A stretch of 64,000 nucleotides of DNA. Source: Deinococcus arcticus (GTDB lineage: Bacteria > Deinococcota > Deinococci > Deinococcales > Deinococcaceae). Made by a program: the position numbers and the translations under genes. The DNA lies in assembly GCF_003028415.1 (NCBI RefSeq), contig NZ_PYSV01000006.1:1-64000 (forward strand), read 5' to 3'. The first letter of the stretch is position 1. Every line of letters starts with the position of its first letter. Positions 13,438 through 22,259 of this stretch are shown here, one piece after another. Below the pieces are notes generated by a model. That model was not told the DNA's origin. It saw nothing but the letters and a program-made list of their open reading frames with translations, and ran no database searches.

Positions 13438-13476
13438 GAAAGGCGCCGGAGCAACCCTCTGCCCCGGCGCCTTTCC
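13438..13476 (-). terminator. Terminator of prs
   Basis: AAAGGCGCCGG-GC and GC-CCGGCGCCTTT arms with an 8-base loop lie 10 bases after the prs stop. Symmetric A and T runs make it potentially bidirectional. Confidence 0.8.
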
Positions 13477-13484
13477 TTCTGGCC

Positions 13485-14480
13485 TCAGCTGAACAGCGTG
13501 CTCACGCTCGCGCCGGTGTGGATGTTGACAATGGCGTTGGCAAACAGCGGCGCCACGTCCAGCACGGCCAGGCGGCCACCCGCGTTGTCAATCTTGCTCT
13601 GGGGCACCAGCACCGTGTTCGTGCTGGCCACCTGCGTGACATTCAGGGCGGCAATGCGCTGGATGGCCGGGCCGGTATACACGCCGTGGGTGACGGCCAC
13701 GTACACGTCCTTGGCCCCCATGCTGCGCGCAATGTTGACCGTTTCCACGAGGCTGCCGGCCGTGCTGATCTCGTCGTCCACAATAAACACGGTCTTGCCG
13801 TCCACGTCCCCGATCAGGGCGCGCGGGCGCACCTCGGTGTCGGACAGGCGCTCCTTGTCAATCATGGCAAGGCCCGAATCCAGGCGCCGGGCAATCTGGG
13901 ACGCGCGCTTGATGCTGCCGGCGTCGGGGGCCAGCACCACGCCGTTGTGGGCGTCCGGCACCGACTTCTTGAAATGCTGCGCCAGCACCACGTCCGCCGA
14001 GAGGTGATCCACCGGCACCTTGAAAAAGCCGTGCACCTGCGGAGCGTGCAGGGTCATGGTCAGAATGCGGTCGGCGCCGGCTTCCTGCAGCAGGTCGGCA
14101 ATCAGACGCCCGGCGATGGAGATGCGGGGGTTGTCCTTCTTGTCACTGCGCGCGTAGGAGTAGTAGGGAATAACCGCCGTGACCCGCCCGGCACTGGCGC
14201 TCTTGGCCGCGTCAATCATCAGCATCAGTTCCATGATCGAGTCGCTGACCGGCGTGGAGAAGGTCTGCACGATAAACACGTCGCCTTCGCGCAGCGACTG
14301 CTCGTAGTGAACGATGATGTTGTCGTTGGAGAACTTCTCGGTGGTGCTTTCGCCCAGCGGCACCCCCAGGTGGTCGCAGATGGCGTGCGCCAGCGGACGG
14401 TTACTCTGCCCGGCGAAGACCAGCAGGGGTGAACGGCGACTTTGCAGCAGGGCGGACGGAGCGCGGTGGGGGGCGGACAA
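13485..14480 (-). CDS. prs: Ribose-phosphate pyrophosphokinase
   Basis: PRPP synthase transfers pyrophosphate from ATP to ribose 5-phosphate for nucleotide, His and Trp synthesis. The 331-residue protein shows [39 protein letters not shown] ([11 protein letters not shown]) and the PRPP loop [18 protein letters not shown]. The start is TTG at 14480 behind GGAGG with a 6-base spacer; no ATG fits the family start. The metal-binding His is in [12 protein letters not shown] -35/-10 pair lies at 14585-14614. Confidence 0.96.
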   Translation of the reverse strand: MSAPHRAPSALLQSRRSPLLVFAGQSNRPLAHAICDHLGVPLGESTTEKFSNDNIIVHYEQSLREGDVFIVQTFSTPVSDSIMELMLMIDAAKSASAGRVTAVIPYYSYARSDKKDNPRISIAGRLIADLLQEAGADRILTMTLHAPQVHGFFKVPVDHLSADVVLAQHFKKSVPDAHNGVVLAPDAGSIKRASQIARRLDSGLAMIDKERLSDTEVRPRALIGDVDGKTVFIVDDEISTAGSLVETVNIARSMGAKDVYVAVTHGVYTGPAIQRIAALNVTQVASTNTVLVPQSKIDNAGGRLAVLDVAPLFANAIVNIHTGASVSTLFS

Positions 14481-14584
14481 GAGAGAATCCTCCAGAGAAA
14501 GAAGCGCAGGGGCGCAGGGGCGGACACACAGGGGCGTTTTTCGGGGCAGCCCGTAAGCACCGGGCCACCAGCCGACCGCTGTGC

Positions 14585-14614
14585 AGCATACCTGCCCCGC
14601 CCCTGAGGTGTCAT
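14585..14614 (-). promoter_or_regulatory. Promoter candidate of prs
   Basis: ATGACA (14609-14614) and TATGCT (14585-14590) are separated by 18 bases on the minus strand, giving a leader of about 100 nt. The -10 hexamer and spacing match the str-operon promoter. Confidence 0.55.
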
Positions 14615-14701
14615 GGCGCCCGGGCGTGCCCGCGCCGGGAACAGGGCCCATGAATGTCTGCCCAACAGGGACAGGGCCCCGGACCCGGTAGGCTGGGGCC
14701 C

Positions 14702-16132
14702 ATGACCCTGGACGCCGTGATCGTGGGGGCCGGGCCCAATGGGCTGTCAGCGGCCATAACGCTGGCGCGCGCTGGCCTGCGCGTGCAGGTGCTCGAAACG
14801 CACGGTCAGGTGGGCGGCGGTCTGCAAAGCCGCGCGCTGACCCTGCCGGGCTTCGTGCACGATTACGGTTCGGCCATTCACCCGCTGGCCGTGGCCAGCC
14901 CGGCCTTCCGGCAGTGGCCCCTGCACGCCTTTGGACTGCGCTGGGTGCACCCCGACGCCCCTGTGGCCCACCCGCTGCCCGGCGGCGCGGCGCTGCTGGA
15001 GCGCGACCTGCACGCCACCGCCGCCGGGCTGGGCCCGGACGGCCCGGCCTGGGTGCGGCTGTTCGCCCCCCTGGTGCGCGAGCATGAGGCGCTGCTGGAG
15101 GACATTCTGCGGCCTCTGCCCCGGGTGCCGCGCCACCCGCTGCTGCTGGCCCGCTTTGGGCTGCGCGGCCTGCCCAGCGCGGCGTGGATCAGCCAGACGC
15201 ACTTCCGCACCCCGCAGGCCCGCGCGCTGTGGGCCGGGCTGGCGGCGCACACCACCCTGCCCCTGACCACGCCCGGCACGGCCGCCATGACGCTGGTGCT
15301 GGGGCTGCTGGCACACGCGGTGGGCTGGCCCTTTCCGGCCGGCGGCGCGCAGGCCCTGGCCGACGCCCTGCACGCTTACCTGCGCCACCTGGGCGGCGAG
15401 GTACATACGGGCGTGACTGTGCGCGGCCCCGGCAACCTGCCTCCGGCCCGGGTGACGCTGGTGGACAGCAGTCCCCGCGTGCTGCTGGCGCTGCTGGGCG
15501 ACCGGGCCCCCGCCCGTTACCGCGCGGCCCTGGAAGGCTTCCGCTACGGTCCCGGTATTCAGAAATTTGATTACGCGCTCTCCGGGCCGGTGCCGTGGCA
15601 GGACCCCCGGGTGGCGCGGGCCGCCACGGTGCATGTGGGCGGCCCCGCCCCAGAGATCGCAGCGGCCGAGGCCGTGGCCGCCCAGCGCATACCGGCGCGG
15701 CCCTACGTGCTGACGGCGCAGCACACCCTGTTTGACCCCAGCCGCGCGCCCGCCGGGCAGCACACCTTCTGGGCCTACACCCACATTCCCAACGGCAGCG
15801 CCGGGGACGCCCAGGGGGCTGTGGAAGCGCAGCTCGAACGCTTTGCCCCGGGGTTTGGTGAGCGCGTGCTGGCCTGCACCCGCACGACGGCGGCGCAGTT
15901 GCAGGGCTTCAGCCCGGTGTTTCAGGGCGGCGACGTGAACGGCGGCCGGGGCGACTTGTGGGGCCTGCTGGCCCGCCCGGTCCCCAGCGCCACGCCCTAC
16001 CGCACGCCCGTGAAAGGGGTCTACCTGTGCTCCAGCGCGACCCCACCCGGCGGCGGGATTCACGGCATGGCCGGCTACCACGCGGCCCTGGCCGCCCTGA
16101 AGGATGAATTCAGGCTGCAGGCCACGCCGTAG
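14702..16132 (+). CDS. FAD-dependent oxidoreductase, phytoene desaturase-like
   Basis: A 476-residue flavoprotein starting [20 protein letters not shown], the GxGxxG dinucleotide fold, followed by [21 protein letters not shown] and an [15 protein letters not shown] segment; the C-terminal [20 protein letters not shown] is the second FAD-contact motif of the CrtI/POT family. It probably oxidises or isomerises a polyene or related hydrophobic compound; the substrate is unknown and no carotenoid genes are adjacent. TAGGCT (14689-14694) ends 7 bases before the ATG, so the transcript is probably leaderless. Confidence 0.88.
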   Translation: MTLDAVIVGAGPNGLSAAITLARAGLRVQVLETHGQVGGGLQSRALTLPGFVHDYGSAIHPLAVASPAFRQWPLHAFGLRWVHPDAPVAHPLPGGAALLERDLHATAAGLGPDGPAWVRLFAPLVREHEALLEDILRPLPRVPRHPLLLARFGLRGLPSAAWISQTHFRTPQARALWAGLAAHTTLPLTTPGTAAMTLVLGLLAHAVGWPFPAGGAQALADALHAYLRHLGGEVHTGVTVRGPGNLPPARVTLVDSSPRVLLALLGDRAPARYRAALEGFRYGPGIQKFDYALSGPVPWQDPRVARAATVHVGGPAPEIAAAEAVAAQRIPARPYVLTAQHTLFDPSRAPAGQHTFWAYTHIPNGSAGDAQGAVEAQLERFAPGFGERVLACTRTTAAQLQGFSPVFQGGDVNGGRGDLWGLLARPVPSATPYRTPVKGVYLCSSATPPGGGIHGMAGYHAALAALKDEFRLQATP

Positions 16133-16487
16133 ACCGGCGCGCCGGGGCAGCCTGGAGGCTGGGCTCAATGGTGAGAACGTTTGCGCGGCGCAGAGAGAGG
16201 CCAAGCGGCCTCGCTCCCTCTGTGTCGCCGCTGTCCGGGGCTCAGCCTCTCGCCGTGCGAGCTTTCCCCCTTCCCCGCACTGGAGGAGGGGTAAAAGTGC
16301 CGTGCTCGTCGTCTGAAGCGCTGACCAACTGGTACGGGCTCCGTCTGTTCCGCCGGCACATCGGCACAGAGCCGATGTGCCGGCGCCACGCCCGGAAGGG
16401 CGCCTCTCTCCGATCCGCTCGACGGCGCCGCTTAGGCAGTCCGCTCGGCGCTCAGCGTTGTTGCCCGCGGTTCAACCGGGCTCCGGC
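16133..16487. repeat. Intergenic repeat with a 15-bp perfect hairpin
   Basis: This 355-bp gap has no gene. At 16351-16385 arms CGCCGGCACATCGGC and GCCGATGTGCCGGCG pair over 15 bp around ACAGA. The preceding TACGGGCTCCGTC and the order of elements match the repeat at 50372-50498 (TACGGATTCCGTC, then a GnCAnC-type hairpin), and its left part (AGGGGTAAAAG..., 16280-16300) matches the copy at 43953-44088. It is therefore a member of a dispersed family. Confidence 0.6.
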
Positions 16488-17609
16488 TTACTCGCCCCGG
16501 AACATCTTGCCGACCTTGCCCAGGAACCCCTCGGGGCGGTCGTTCACCTCGTCGCCCACGGCGCGGGCGTAGGCCAGCAGGGCCTCGCGCGCTTCGGGGC
16601 TCAGCTGGCTGGGCCGGGGCACCACCACGTCGTATTCCACGATCAGGTCGCCGGTGCCCGCTCCCTGCAGCCGGGGCATGCCCTGGCCACGCAGGCGGTG
16701 CAGTTCGCCGTGCTGGGTGCCGGCCTTGACCTCCACCGTCTGGGGACCGTCCAGGGTGGGCACCTGAATCTGCCCGCCCAGCGCCGCCTTGGCAAAGCCG
16801 ATCTTGGCGGTGTGAATCAGGTGTTCCTGTTCGCGGCGCAGTTCGGGGTGGCGCTCCATTTCAATATGCACGTACAGGTCGCCGTTGCCGCCGGGCCCCT
16901 CGTTGCCCATGCCGCTCACGCGGATGCGGTAGCCCTCATCAATGCCGCGCGGCAGCTTCACGCTGACCGTTTCGCCCTTCAGGGTGCGGCCCCGGCCCCG
17001 GCAGACGGTGCAGGGGTCCTGAATGGTCTGGCCCTCGCCCCGGCAGGTGGGGCACGCCTGCTGGGTTTCTACCACGCCGAAGATGGTGCGGGCCTGGGCG
17101 CGCACGGCCCCGGCGCCGCCGCAGGTGGTGCAGGACACGGGGGGCTTGCCCCCGGGTTCGGTGCGGCTGCCGTGGCAATGCTCGCAGCCCGTCAGGCGGT
17201 CCACAGTTACCTGAATTTCCTCGCCGGCGCGGGCCTGGGCCAGCGTGACGTGGGCCTCGGTTTCCAGATCGTCGCCCCGGGCGGGGCCCCGGCGCCCCCG
17301 GCCACCCACCGCGCCGCCAAACAGCTGCTCGAAGATGTCCATGGGGTCAAACCCGGCGCCGCCCATGCCGCCAAACGGATCGCCGCCGGGCATTCCGGCG
17401 CCCGGCGCGCTGCCAAAGCGGTCGTAGTGCGCGCGCTTCTCGGCGTCGCTCAGGACCGCGTACGCCTCGTTGATCTGCGCGAATTTCTCGGCGGCCCCGG
17501 CCTCCTTGTTGCGGTCGGGGTGGTACTTGAGGGCCAGTTTCCGGTAGGCGGACTTGATCTCATCGGCGCTTGCGGTGCTCGCCACGCCCAGCAGTTCGTA
17601 GTAATCCAT
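16488..17609 (-). CDS. dnaJ: Chaperone protein DnaJ
   Basis: DnaJ delivers unfolded proteins to DnaK and stimulates its ATPase. The 373-residue protein has a J-domain (MDYYELLGV..., HPD in LKYHPDRNK), a G/F-rich linker (residues about 75-105), four zinc-finger repeats ([31 protein letters not shown]) and the two beta-sandwich substrate domains. No dnaK or grpE is adjacent. The ATG at 17609 matches the universal J-domain start; an upstream in-frame ATG would add seven residues. Confidence 0.97.
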   Translation of the reverse strand: MDYYELLGVASTASADEIKSAYRKLALKYHPDRNKEAGAAEKFAQINEAYAVLSDAEKRAHYDRFGSAPGAGMPGGDPFGGMGGAGFDPMDIFEQLFGGAVGGRGRRGPARGDDLETEAHVTLAQARAGEEIQVTVDRLTGCEHCHGSRTEPGGKPPVSCTTCGGAGAVRAQARTIFGVVETQQACPTCRGEGQTIQDPCTVCRGRGRTLKGETVSVKLPRGIDEGYRIRVSGMGNEGPGGNGDLYVHIEMERHPELRREQEHLIHTAKIGFAKAALGGQIQVPTLDGPQTVEVKAGTQHGELHRLRGQGMPRLQGAGTGDLIVEYDVVVPRPSQLSPEAREALLAYARAVGDEVNDRPEGFLGKVGKMFRGE

Positions 17610-17704
17610 GGCTCGTTTCTCGCCGGGCACCGCTGCCTGTGGGGCAGGGGCCGGGCCTCCGGTGCTCAGGTTAACATGACCAGACTCAGGAAAAGTGGGC
17701 TACA

Positions 17705-17764
17705 GGCTATGAGCTTTGAGCCATGGGCCATGGAGTAAATCCCCAAAGCCCATGGCTCATAGCC
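17705..17764. repeat. Inverted repeat upstream of dnaJ
   Basis: GGCTATGAGC (17705-17714) pairs with GCTCATAGCC (17755-17764), and inside it GAGCCATGGGC (17718-17728) pairs with GCCCATGGCTC (17748-17758). The two pairings are mutually exclusive at the right arm, so alternative hairpins are possible. Confidence 0.6.
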
Positions 17765-17773
17765 CATAGCTGC

Positions 17774-17902
17774 CTAAGTACGTTGCACCTCACGTTACGA
17801 CTTTGCAGGAGAGCACCGCAAAGTCTCCACTCCCGGTGCAACGTCCTTTTTTCGATACTCGCTCCGCTCGGTTGATCTAAAGATCAACAGCGAGCTACTT
17901 AG
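17774..17902. repeat. Nested hairpin cassette at the 3' end of the chemosensory operon
   Basis: Outer arms CTAAGTA (17774-17780) and TACTTAG (17896-17902) enclose two structures. The left one is ACGTTGCACC (17780-17789) with GGTGCAACGT (17835-17844), holding ACTTTGC/GCAAAGT inside and followed by CCTTTTTT. The right one is the perfect palindrome GTTGATCTAAAGATCAAC (17871-17888) flanked by CTCGCT/AGCGAG. The outer right arm contains the stop codon of the 17899-18678 gene. Confidence 0.6.
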
Positions 17903-18678
17903 TTCTGCTGTGAAGCCCGCCAGCCCAGCACCGCGCCGGCCACGTCCGGCCCCGAGACCACGCAGGCCAGCTGGCCCGCGCCGTGGGGCAGCAGCAGCAC
18001 CGAGGCGCCGCCGTAGTTCAGGCTCAGGTGACCCAGGTCGCCCTGGCTCACGTGGGCACCGCCCACATTCGCCGCTGTGAGCAGAAAGCGGGCGTACATG
18101 CCAAAGGCTTCGGGCAGGGCCGCGCCCGTCTGGGCGGTCACCGTGCCGTCCTCGCCGTACAGGGTTGCGCCATGCACGCCGGGCACCTGTGCCAGCCCCG
18201 CCAGAGGCCCTGTTTCGGCGGGCGCGCTGGGGGAAGGCGCGCTGCTTACAGGTGCCGCCCCGGACGCCGCCGGGACCCGGGCAGCCAGCGCCGCGCGCAG
18301 ATGGGGCTCAATGGCGGGCAGCAGTTCACCGGGGGTAAAGGGCTTGCGCAGCACGCCGCAGGCACCGGCTGACTGGGCGTCGCGCTGGGTCACGTCATCC
18401 ACGATGCCGCTCATCAGCATGATGGGAATGGTCACGCCCCGGTCGCCCAGGATGCGCGTGAGTTCCAGGCCGCTCATGCCGGGCATCAGGATGTCGGCCA
18501 GGATCATGTCGGGCATGGGGTCAAGGGTATTCAGGGCGCTCTCGGCGCTGTCGGCCATGCGCACGGCAAAGCCCTGCGGAGCCAGAATGCGCTCCAGGGC
18601 TTTGCGGACGCTGACGCTGTCGTCCACCACCAGCACGGTGGTGGGGTTCTGCGGGTCAGTGAGATCAGACGGATTCAT
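17899..18678 (-). CDS. Response regulator with C-terminal roadblock/LC7-like domain
   Basis: A 259-residue protein: receiver domain at residues about 12-125 with VLVVDDS (D19, D20), phospho-acceptor D62 in ILADILMPG and K112 in LRKPF; an Ala/Pro/Ser linker at 130-160; then a roadblock/LC7-like module (LAQVPGVHGATLYGEDGTV...). Roadblock domains in bacteria partner with MglA-type GTPases or act as dimer platforms. It is the last gene of the chemosensory operon, its ATG overlapping the previous stop (ATGA). It is likely the output or sink for CheA phosphate. Confidence 0.87.
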   Translation of the reverse strand: MNPSDLTDPQNPTTVLVVDDSVSVRKALERILAPQGFAVRMADSAESALNTLDPMPDMILADILMPGMSGLELTRILGDRGVTIPIMLMSGIVDDVTQRDAQSAGACGVLRKPFTPGELLPAIEPHLRAALAARVPAASGAAPVSSAPSPSAPAETGPLAGLAQVPGVHGATLYGEDGTVTAQTGAALPEAFGMYARFLLTAANVGGAHVSQGDLGHLSLNYGGASVLLLPHGAGQLACVVSGPDVAGAVLGWRASQQN

Positions 18679-19433
18679 GAGGCCTCCAGGGCGGACGCAA
18701 GCGGATCGGCGGCGTGGGCATGGTCGACATGCACGGCCGCCTCCATCAGAAGCCGGGCGGTGGGCAGGGTGATCTGCCGGGGGTAACCGTCCAGGGCGTC
18801 GGGAGAAAGAAGGTGAAAACGGAAGTCGCCTTCCGCGCGGACACTGAGCAGGAAGGGCACGGCCTGCGTGGGAGCGCGCGCGCCGCATTCGGCGTCAATA
18901 ATTTCGCCCCGGCGCAGCACGAGGTGCGCGGGCTGCGCCCCCAGATGCACCAGCAGCAGCCCCGAGAGCTGCAGGTCCTGCGCGCACAGCAGCACGTCGG
19001 TCAGGCCCAGGTCGCTCAGCTGCCCTTCCAGGGCCGCCGCCTCCGGGTCGTCCCAGGTGGGCGCACTGAGCCCCGGCATGCGCGCCAGGGCGCGGGCCAG
19101 CCCCTCGGGAGCGGTCAGGCCAGCCGGCACCACCACGTCAAAGGGCCCGCCGTAGCGCCCTGGCAGCTGGGCGCCGGGAATCAGCACCACGGTCTCGGCA
19201 CTGGCCGGGTCGTCGCGCAGAATCTCGTGCAGGTCGGCCGGGCTCAGGTCATCCAGCGCCGGGTCAATAACCACCAGCGGGGGACGCTCGCGCTCAATCT
19301 GGGTGAGGGCGTGCAGGCCGCCCGCCGCTGTGGCCGCGCTCATGCCCGCCACCTCAATCAGGGCGGCGTGCGACAGGGCGCGCGAGAGCTGAGGCGAGAC
19401 CACCAGGCAGCCGGCCGACGGATCGGGGCTCAC
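18675..19433 (-). CDS. Pseudo-receiver plus DUF4388 (PATAN-like) protein
   Basis: A 252-residue protein. Residues 8-115 have the alpha/beta pattern of a receiver (CLVVSPQ, LVVIDPALDD with D57, FDVVVPAG) but the acidic pair of strand 1 is replaced by S-P and the conserved strand-5 Lys is absent. Residues about 135-250 resemble DUF4388/PATAN (LEGQLSDLGLTDVLLCAQ..., LVLRRGEIIDAECG..., AVPFLLSVRAEGDFRF). PATAN proteins often sit in chemosensory or pilus clusters. GTG start overlaps the cheA stop (GTGA), and its own stop overlaps the next ATG, so it is translationally coupled both ways. Confidence 0.82.
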   Translation of the reverse strand: MSPDPSAGCLVVSPQLSRALSHAALIEVAGMSAATAAGGLHALTQIERERPPLVVIDPALDDLSPADLHEILRDDPASAETVVLIPGAQLPGRYGGPFDVVVPAGLTAPEGLARALARMPGLSAPTWDDPEAAALEGQLSDLGLTDVLLCAQDLQLSGLLLVHLGAQPAHLVLRRGEIIDAECGARAPTQAVPFLLSVRAEGDFRFHLLSPDALDGYPRQITLPTARLLMEAAVHVDHAHAADPLASALEAS

Positions 19434-22129
19434 GCCTGCACCTCCGCGCGGCCGGGCAGCAGCGCGGTCAGGCGCCGCAGCAGCAGCCGCTCCTCGGCCG
19501 GTTTGGCAAGGTAATCGTTGGCGCCCAGTTCCATGGCCAGCTGCTGGTGTTTCTCGCCCGCGCGGGTGGTCATCATGACCACCGGCAGGGCGGCGTGTTC
19601 GGGGGCGGCGCGCAGGGCGCGCAGCAGTTCAAAGCCGTTCATACGGGGCATTTCCAGGTCGCTCAGCACGAGGTCGGCCTTCAGGCCGGCCAGCAGGCGC
19701 TCCAGGGCGTCCTGGCCGTCGTGCGCGGTGGTCACGGTGAAGCCCGCGCGTTCCAGGGTGCGCCCCACATGGCGGCGCACGCTCAGGCTGTCGTCAACCA
19801 GCAGCACATGCGCCTGGGCGGCCACGGGGGCCGCCGCGCGCACCCGCCGGGGCCGGGCCTGCAGGCGGCTCAGGCCAGCCGGGTCCAGCACCGCCACCGG
19901 GTACGCCTGCCCGCTGGCGTCCATCAGGGTGGTCATGCCCATGAGGTAGTCCAGGCCCCCCAGCAGGTTGCCCGCCGGGCGCAGCACGATTTCTTCCAGG
20001 CTCAGGAATTCATCCACGATCACGCCCAGGGTACCGCCCCCGGGCAGGGACAGACGGGCCAGGTAACGCTGGCGGGCCGGGGCCTCGCCCCACGCCGCGC
20101 CCAGGTCCAGGCTCCCCTCTGGGGCCTGACCGTCCAGGGCGCTCATGCCCTGCAGCTGGGTGGCCAGCACGGCCACGCGCACGGTGCCCACCTTCATCAC
20201 CAGCACGTCGGTGATCTGCTGGGCCACCGGCACCTGCAGGCGCACGGTGGTGCCCCGGCCGGGGCGGCTTTGCAGGTTCACGCGGCCCCCCATGCGGGCA
20301 ATGGCCTCGCGCACGGCGTCCATGCCCACGCCGCGCCCGGCTTCCTGCGTCACCTGCTGCGCGGTGCTCAGGCCCGGCAGGAACACCAGTTGCGCGGTCT
20401 GCTCATCGGTATAGCCTGCCAGTTCCCCGGCGCTGGCGTGGCCAGACTGCAGGGCGCGGGCGCGCAGGGCGTCAAAGTTCAGGCCCTTGCCGTCGTCGCG
20501 CACCGTCACATGCAGCTGGCCGTCAGTCACGCCCGCGCTCACCTGAATGTTCAGCAGGGCGGGCTTGCCAGCCGCCACGCGGGCAGCCTCGCCCTCGCCG
20601 CCGTGCACCGCCGCGTTCGTCAGCAGGTGCAGCAGCGCCTCGCCCAGGGGCCCGGCGTGCTGGGCGTCCAGCAGGCTGTCCTCGCCCTCGATGGTCAGGG
20701 TCAGGTCGCCCCGGCGCGAGGCCCAGCGGTGCAGCGGGGCCGTCACGCGCGACAGCGGCACCAGCCGGGCGCGGCTGAGTTCCACGCGCAGCTGGCGGGT
20801 CAGTTTTTCCAGCGCCGTCACCTCGTCGCCCAGCACGCTGATGGTCTGGGCGGTCTGGGCGCGCACCTCCACAAGGTCGGCGCTCAGCTCGGTCACGGCG
20901 CGCGCCAGGATGTTCAGGTCGTCGTAGGTGTCCAGCTCCAGGGCCCCGAAGTCGCTCAGGCGGTCTTGCAGCTGGCCGTCGCGGGCGGCCTGCGCCGAGG
21001 TGGTCTGCGCCCCCTCGCTGGCCGCGCCCATCTGCAGGTGCGGGTTCAGGTAGCGCTCTTCAAAGTCGCGCACCGTGCGCTGCACCCGCTCGTGGGCGGC
21101 GTCCAGGCTGGCGGCCACCTGCTGCTGGCGCAGAAAGAGGCCGTTGAGGCGCGCGCGCGTGGCCACCAGTCCGGCCACGTCGTCCAGCATGCCGTCCAGG
21201 CGGGCGCTGTCCACGCGCACACTCAGGCGCTCGGGGGCGGCGGCCGGGGCGGCATTCTCGGCGGCCTCCGGGGCCGTGAGGGTCACGTCCTGGCCGGCCA
21301 GCAGGGCCGCGACCATATTGCGGTACAGCGGCACGCGCTCGCCGGGATCCTCGGCGCGGCCCTCGGCGTGGGCCAGCACGGCGCCGGCCAGATTCAGGCC
21401 GTCATCCAGCAGCGGCAGGGCGCGCTCAATGGTCACCGCGTCCTCGCGGGCGGCGCCCAGCAGGTCTTCCATGGCGTGGCCCACATCGGCCAGGGGCGCC
21501 AGGCCCACCATGGCGCTGGACCCCTTGAGGGTGTGCGCGGCGCGGAACAGCGCGGCCAGGTCCGGGGACTCGGCGTGCAGGCCGGCGCGCAGCAGGGTCA
21601 TCAGGTCCGAGGCTTCGGGCCCGAAGTCTTCCCAGATCTCGGCGTTGGTAACCGCAAAGGCTTCTTCGCGCTCACCCTGCTGGCTGGAGCGGGCCTCCAG
21701 GCGAAAGGGCTGCGTCTTCAGGAACTCGGTGACGTAAGCGGGCCCCGAGAGTTCGGCAAAGTGCAGCCCCACCTCGCCCTCGCCCCGGCCCGTTTCCACG
21801 CGGTCCAGGGCGGCGCTGAGGCACGTGACCATGCGCTCGATAATCTCGGTGAGGGGCTGCACTGCCGCTTCACCCAGGCTGGCGCGGCCTTCCATCAGGC
21901 GCTCCATCAGGGCGGCCAGGGCGGCGGTCTGGGGGTGGCTGTACAGGGCGGCGGTGCCGTGCAGGCGGTGGCTGAGCACCCACAGCCGCTCCATGGCGGC
22001 CGGGCGGGCGTCGGGCACCCAGAGGTCCACGGTGGCGTCCTCCAGGCCCGCCACGACGCTGCGGGCATCCTGCAGGTACGTGGCGGTCAGGTCCGCGTCC
22101 AGGGTGACCGGGGTGTGGGGCTGCGTCAT
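19430..22129 (-). CDS. cheA: Hybrid chemosensory histidine kinase CheA with two Hpt domains and a receiver
   Basis: The 899-residue protein has an N-terminal Hpt-like module (LSHRLHGTA, H54), a canonical Hpt (AAHTLKGSSAMVG, H199), a long linker, dimer/ATPase domains with the N box EALLHLLTNAAVHGG, G1 VRDDGKGLN and G2 GRGVGMDAVR, a CheW-like P5 domain (DVLVMKVGTVRVAVL..., LGGLDYLMG) and a C-terminal receiver (VLLVDDS; acceptor near D824 in LSDLEMPRMNG). This resembles PilL/ChpA-type kinases. It receives MCP signals through CheW and can phosphorylate both its own receiver and the operon's CheY-like proteins. Confidence 0.93.
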   Translation of the reverse strand: MTQPHTPVTLDADLTATYLQDARSVVAGLEDATVDLWVPDARPAAMERLWVLSHRLHGTAALYSHPQTAALAALMERLMEGRASLGEAAVQPLTEIIERMVTCLSAALDRVETGRGEGEVGLHFAELSGPAYVTEFLKTQPFRLEARSSQQGEREEAFAVTNAEIWEDFGPEASDLMTLLRAGLHAESPDLAALFRAAHTLKGSSAMVGLAPLADVGHAMEDLLGAAREDAVTIERALPLLDDGLNLAGAVLAHAEGRAEDPGERVPLYRNMVAALLAGQDVTLTAPEAAENAAPAAAPERLSVRVDSARLDGMLDDVAGLVATRARLNGLFLRQQQVAASLDAAHERVQRTVRDFEERYLNPHLQMGAASEGAQTTSAQAARDGQLQDRLSDFGALELDTYDDLNILARAVTELSADLVEVRAQTAQTISVLGDEVTALEKLTRQLRVELSRARLVPLSRVTAPLHRWASRRGDLTLTIEGEDSLLDAQHAGPLGEALLHLLTNAAVHGGEGEAARVAAGKPALLNIQVSAGVTDGQLHVTVRDDGKGLNFDALRARALQSGHASAGELAGYTDEQTAQLVFLPGLSTAQQVTQEAGRGVGMDAVREAIARMGGRVNLQSRPGRGTTVRLQVPVAQQITDVLVMKVGTVRVAVLATQLQGMSALDGQAPEGSLDLGAAWGEAPARQRYLARLSLPGGGTLGVIVDEFLSLEEIVLRPAGNLLGGLDYLMGMTTLMDASGQAYPVAVLDPAGLSRLQARPRRVRAAAPVAAQAHVLLVDDSLSVRRHVGRTLERAGFTVTTAHDGQDALERLLAGLKADLVLSDLEMPRMNGFELLRALRAAPEHAALPVVMMTTRAGEKHQQLAMELGANDYLAKPAEERLLLRRLTALLPGRAEVQA

Positions 22130-22259
22130 GGCGGTAAACCTCGCTGGCTGGTGCTGGGGCGACAACTGGGGCGGTGAGCGGGGAGCGACTCAGAGGCTTC
22201 GGGCTGGCGTGCGCGCTCCTGCACGGAGCAGGGGGACGGCACGCCAGCGCCGAAAAGAC

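Noticed and set aside
19547..22177. Plus-strand frame of nearly 900 codons opposite cheA
   Set aside because: Same mirror effect; composition (Gln, His, Gly, Val runs) is not protein-like and the CheA domains are unambiguous.
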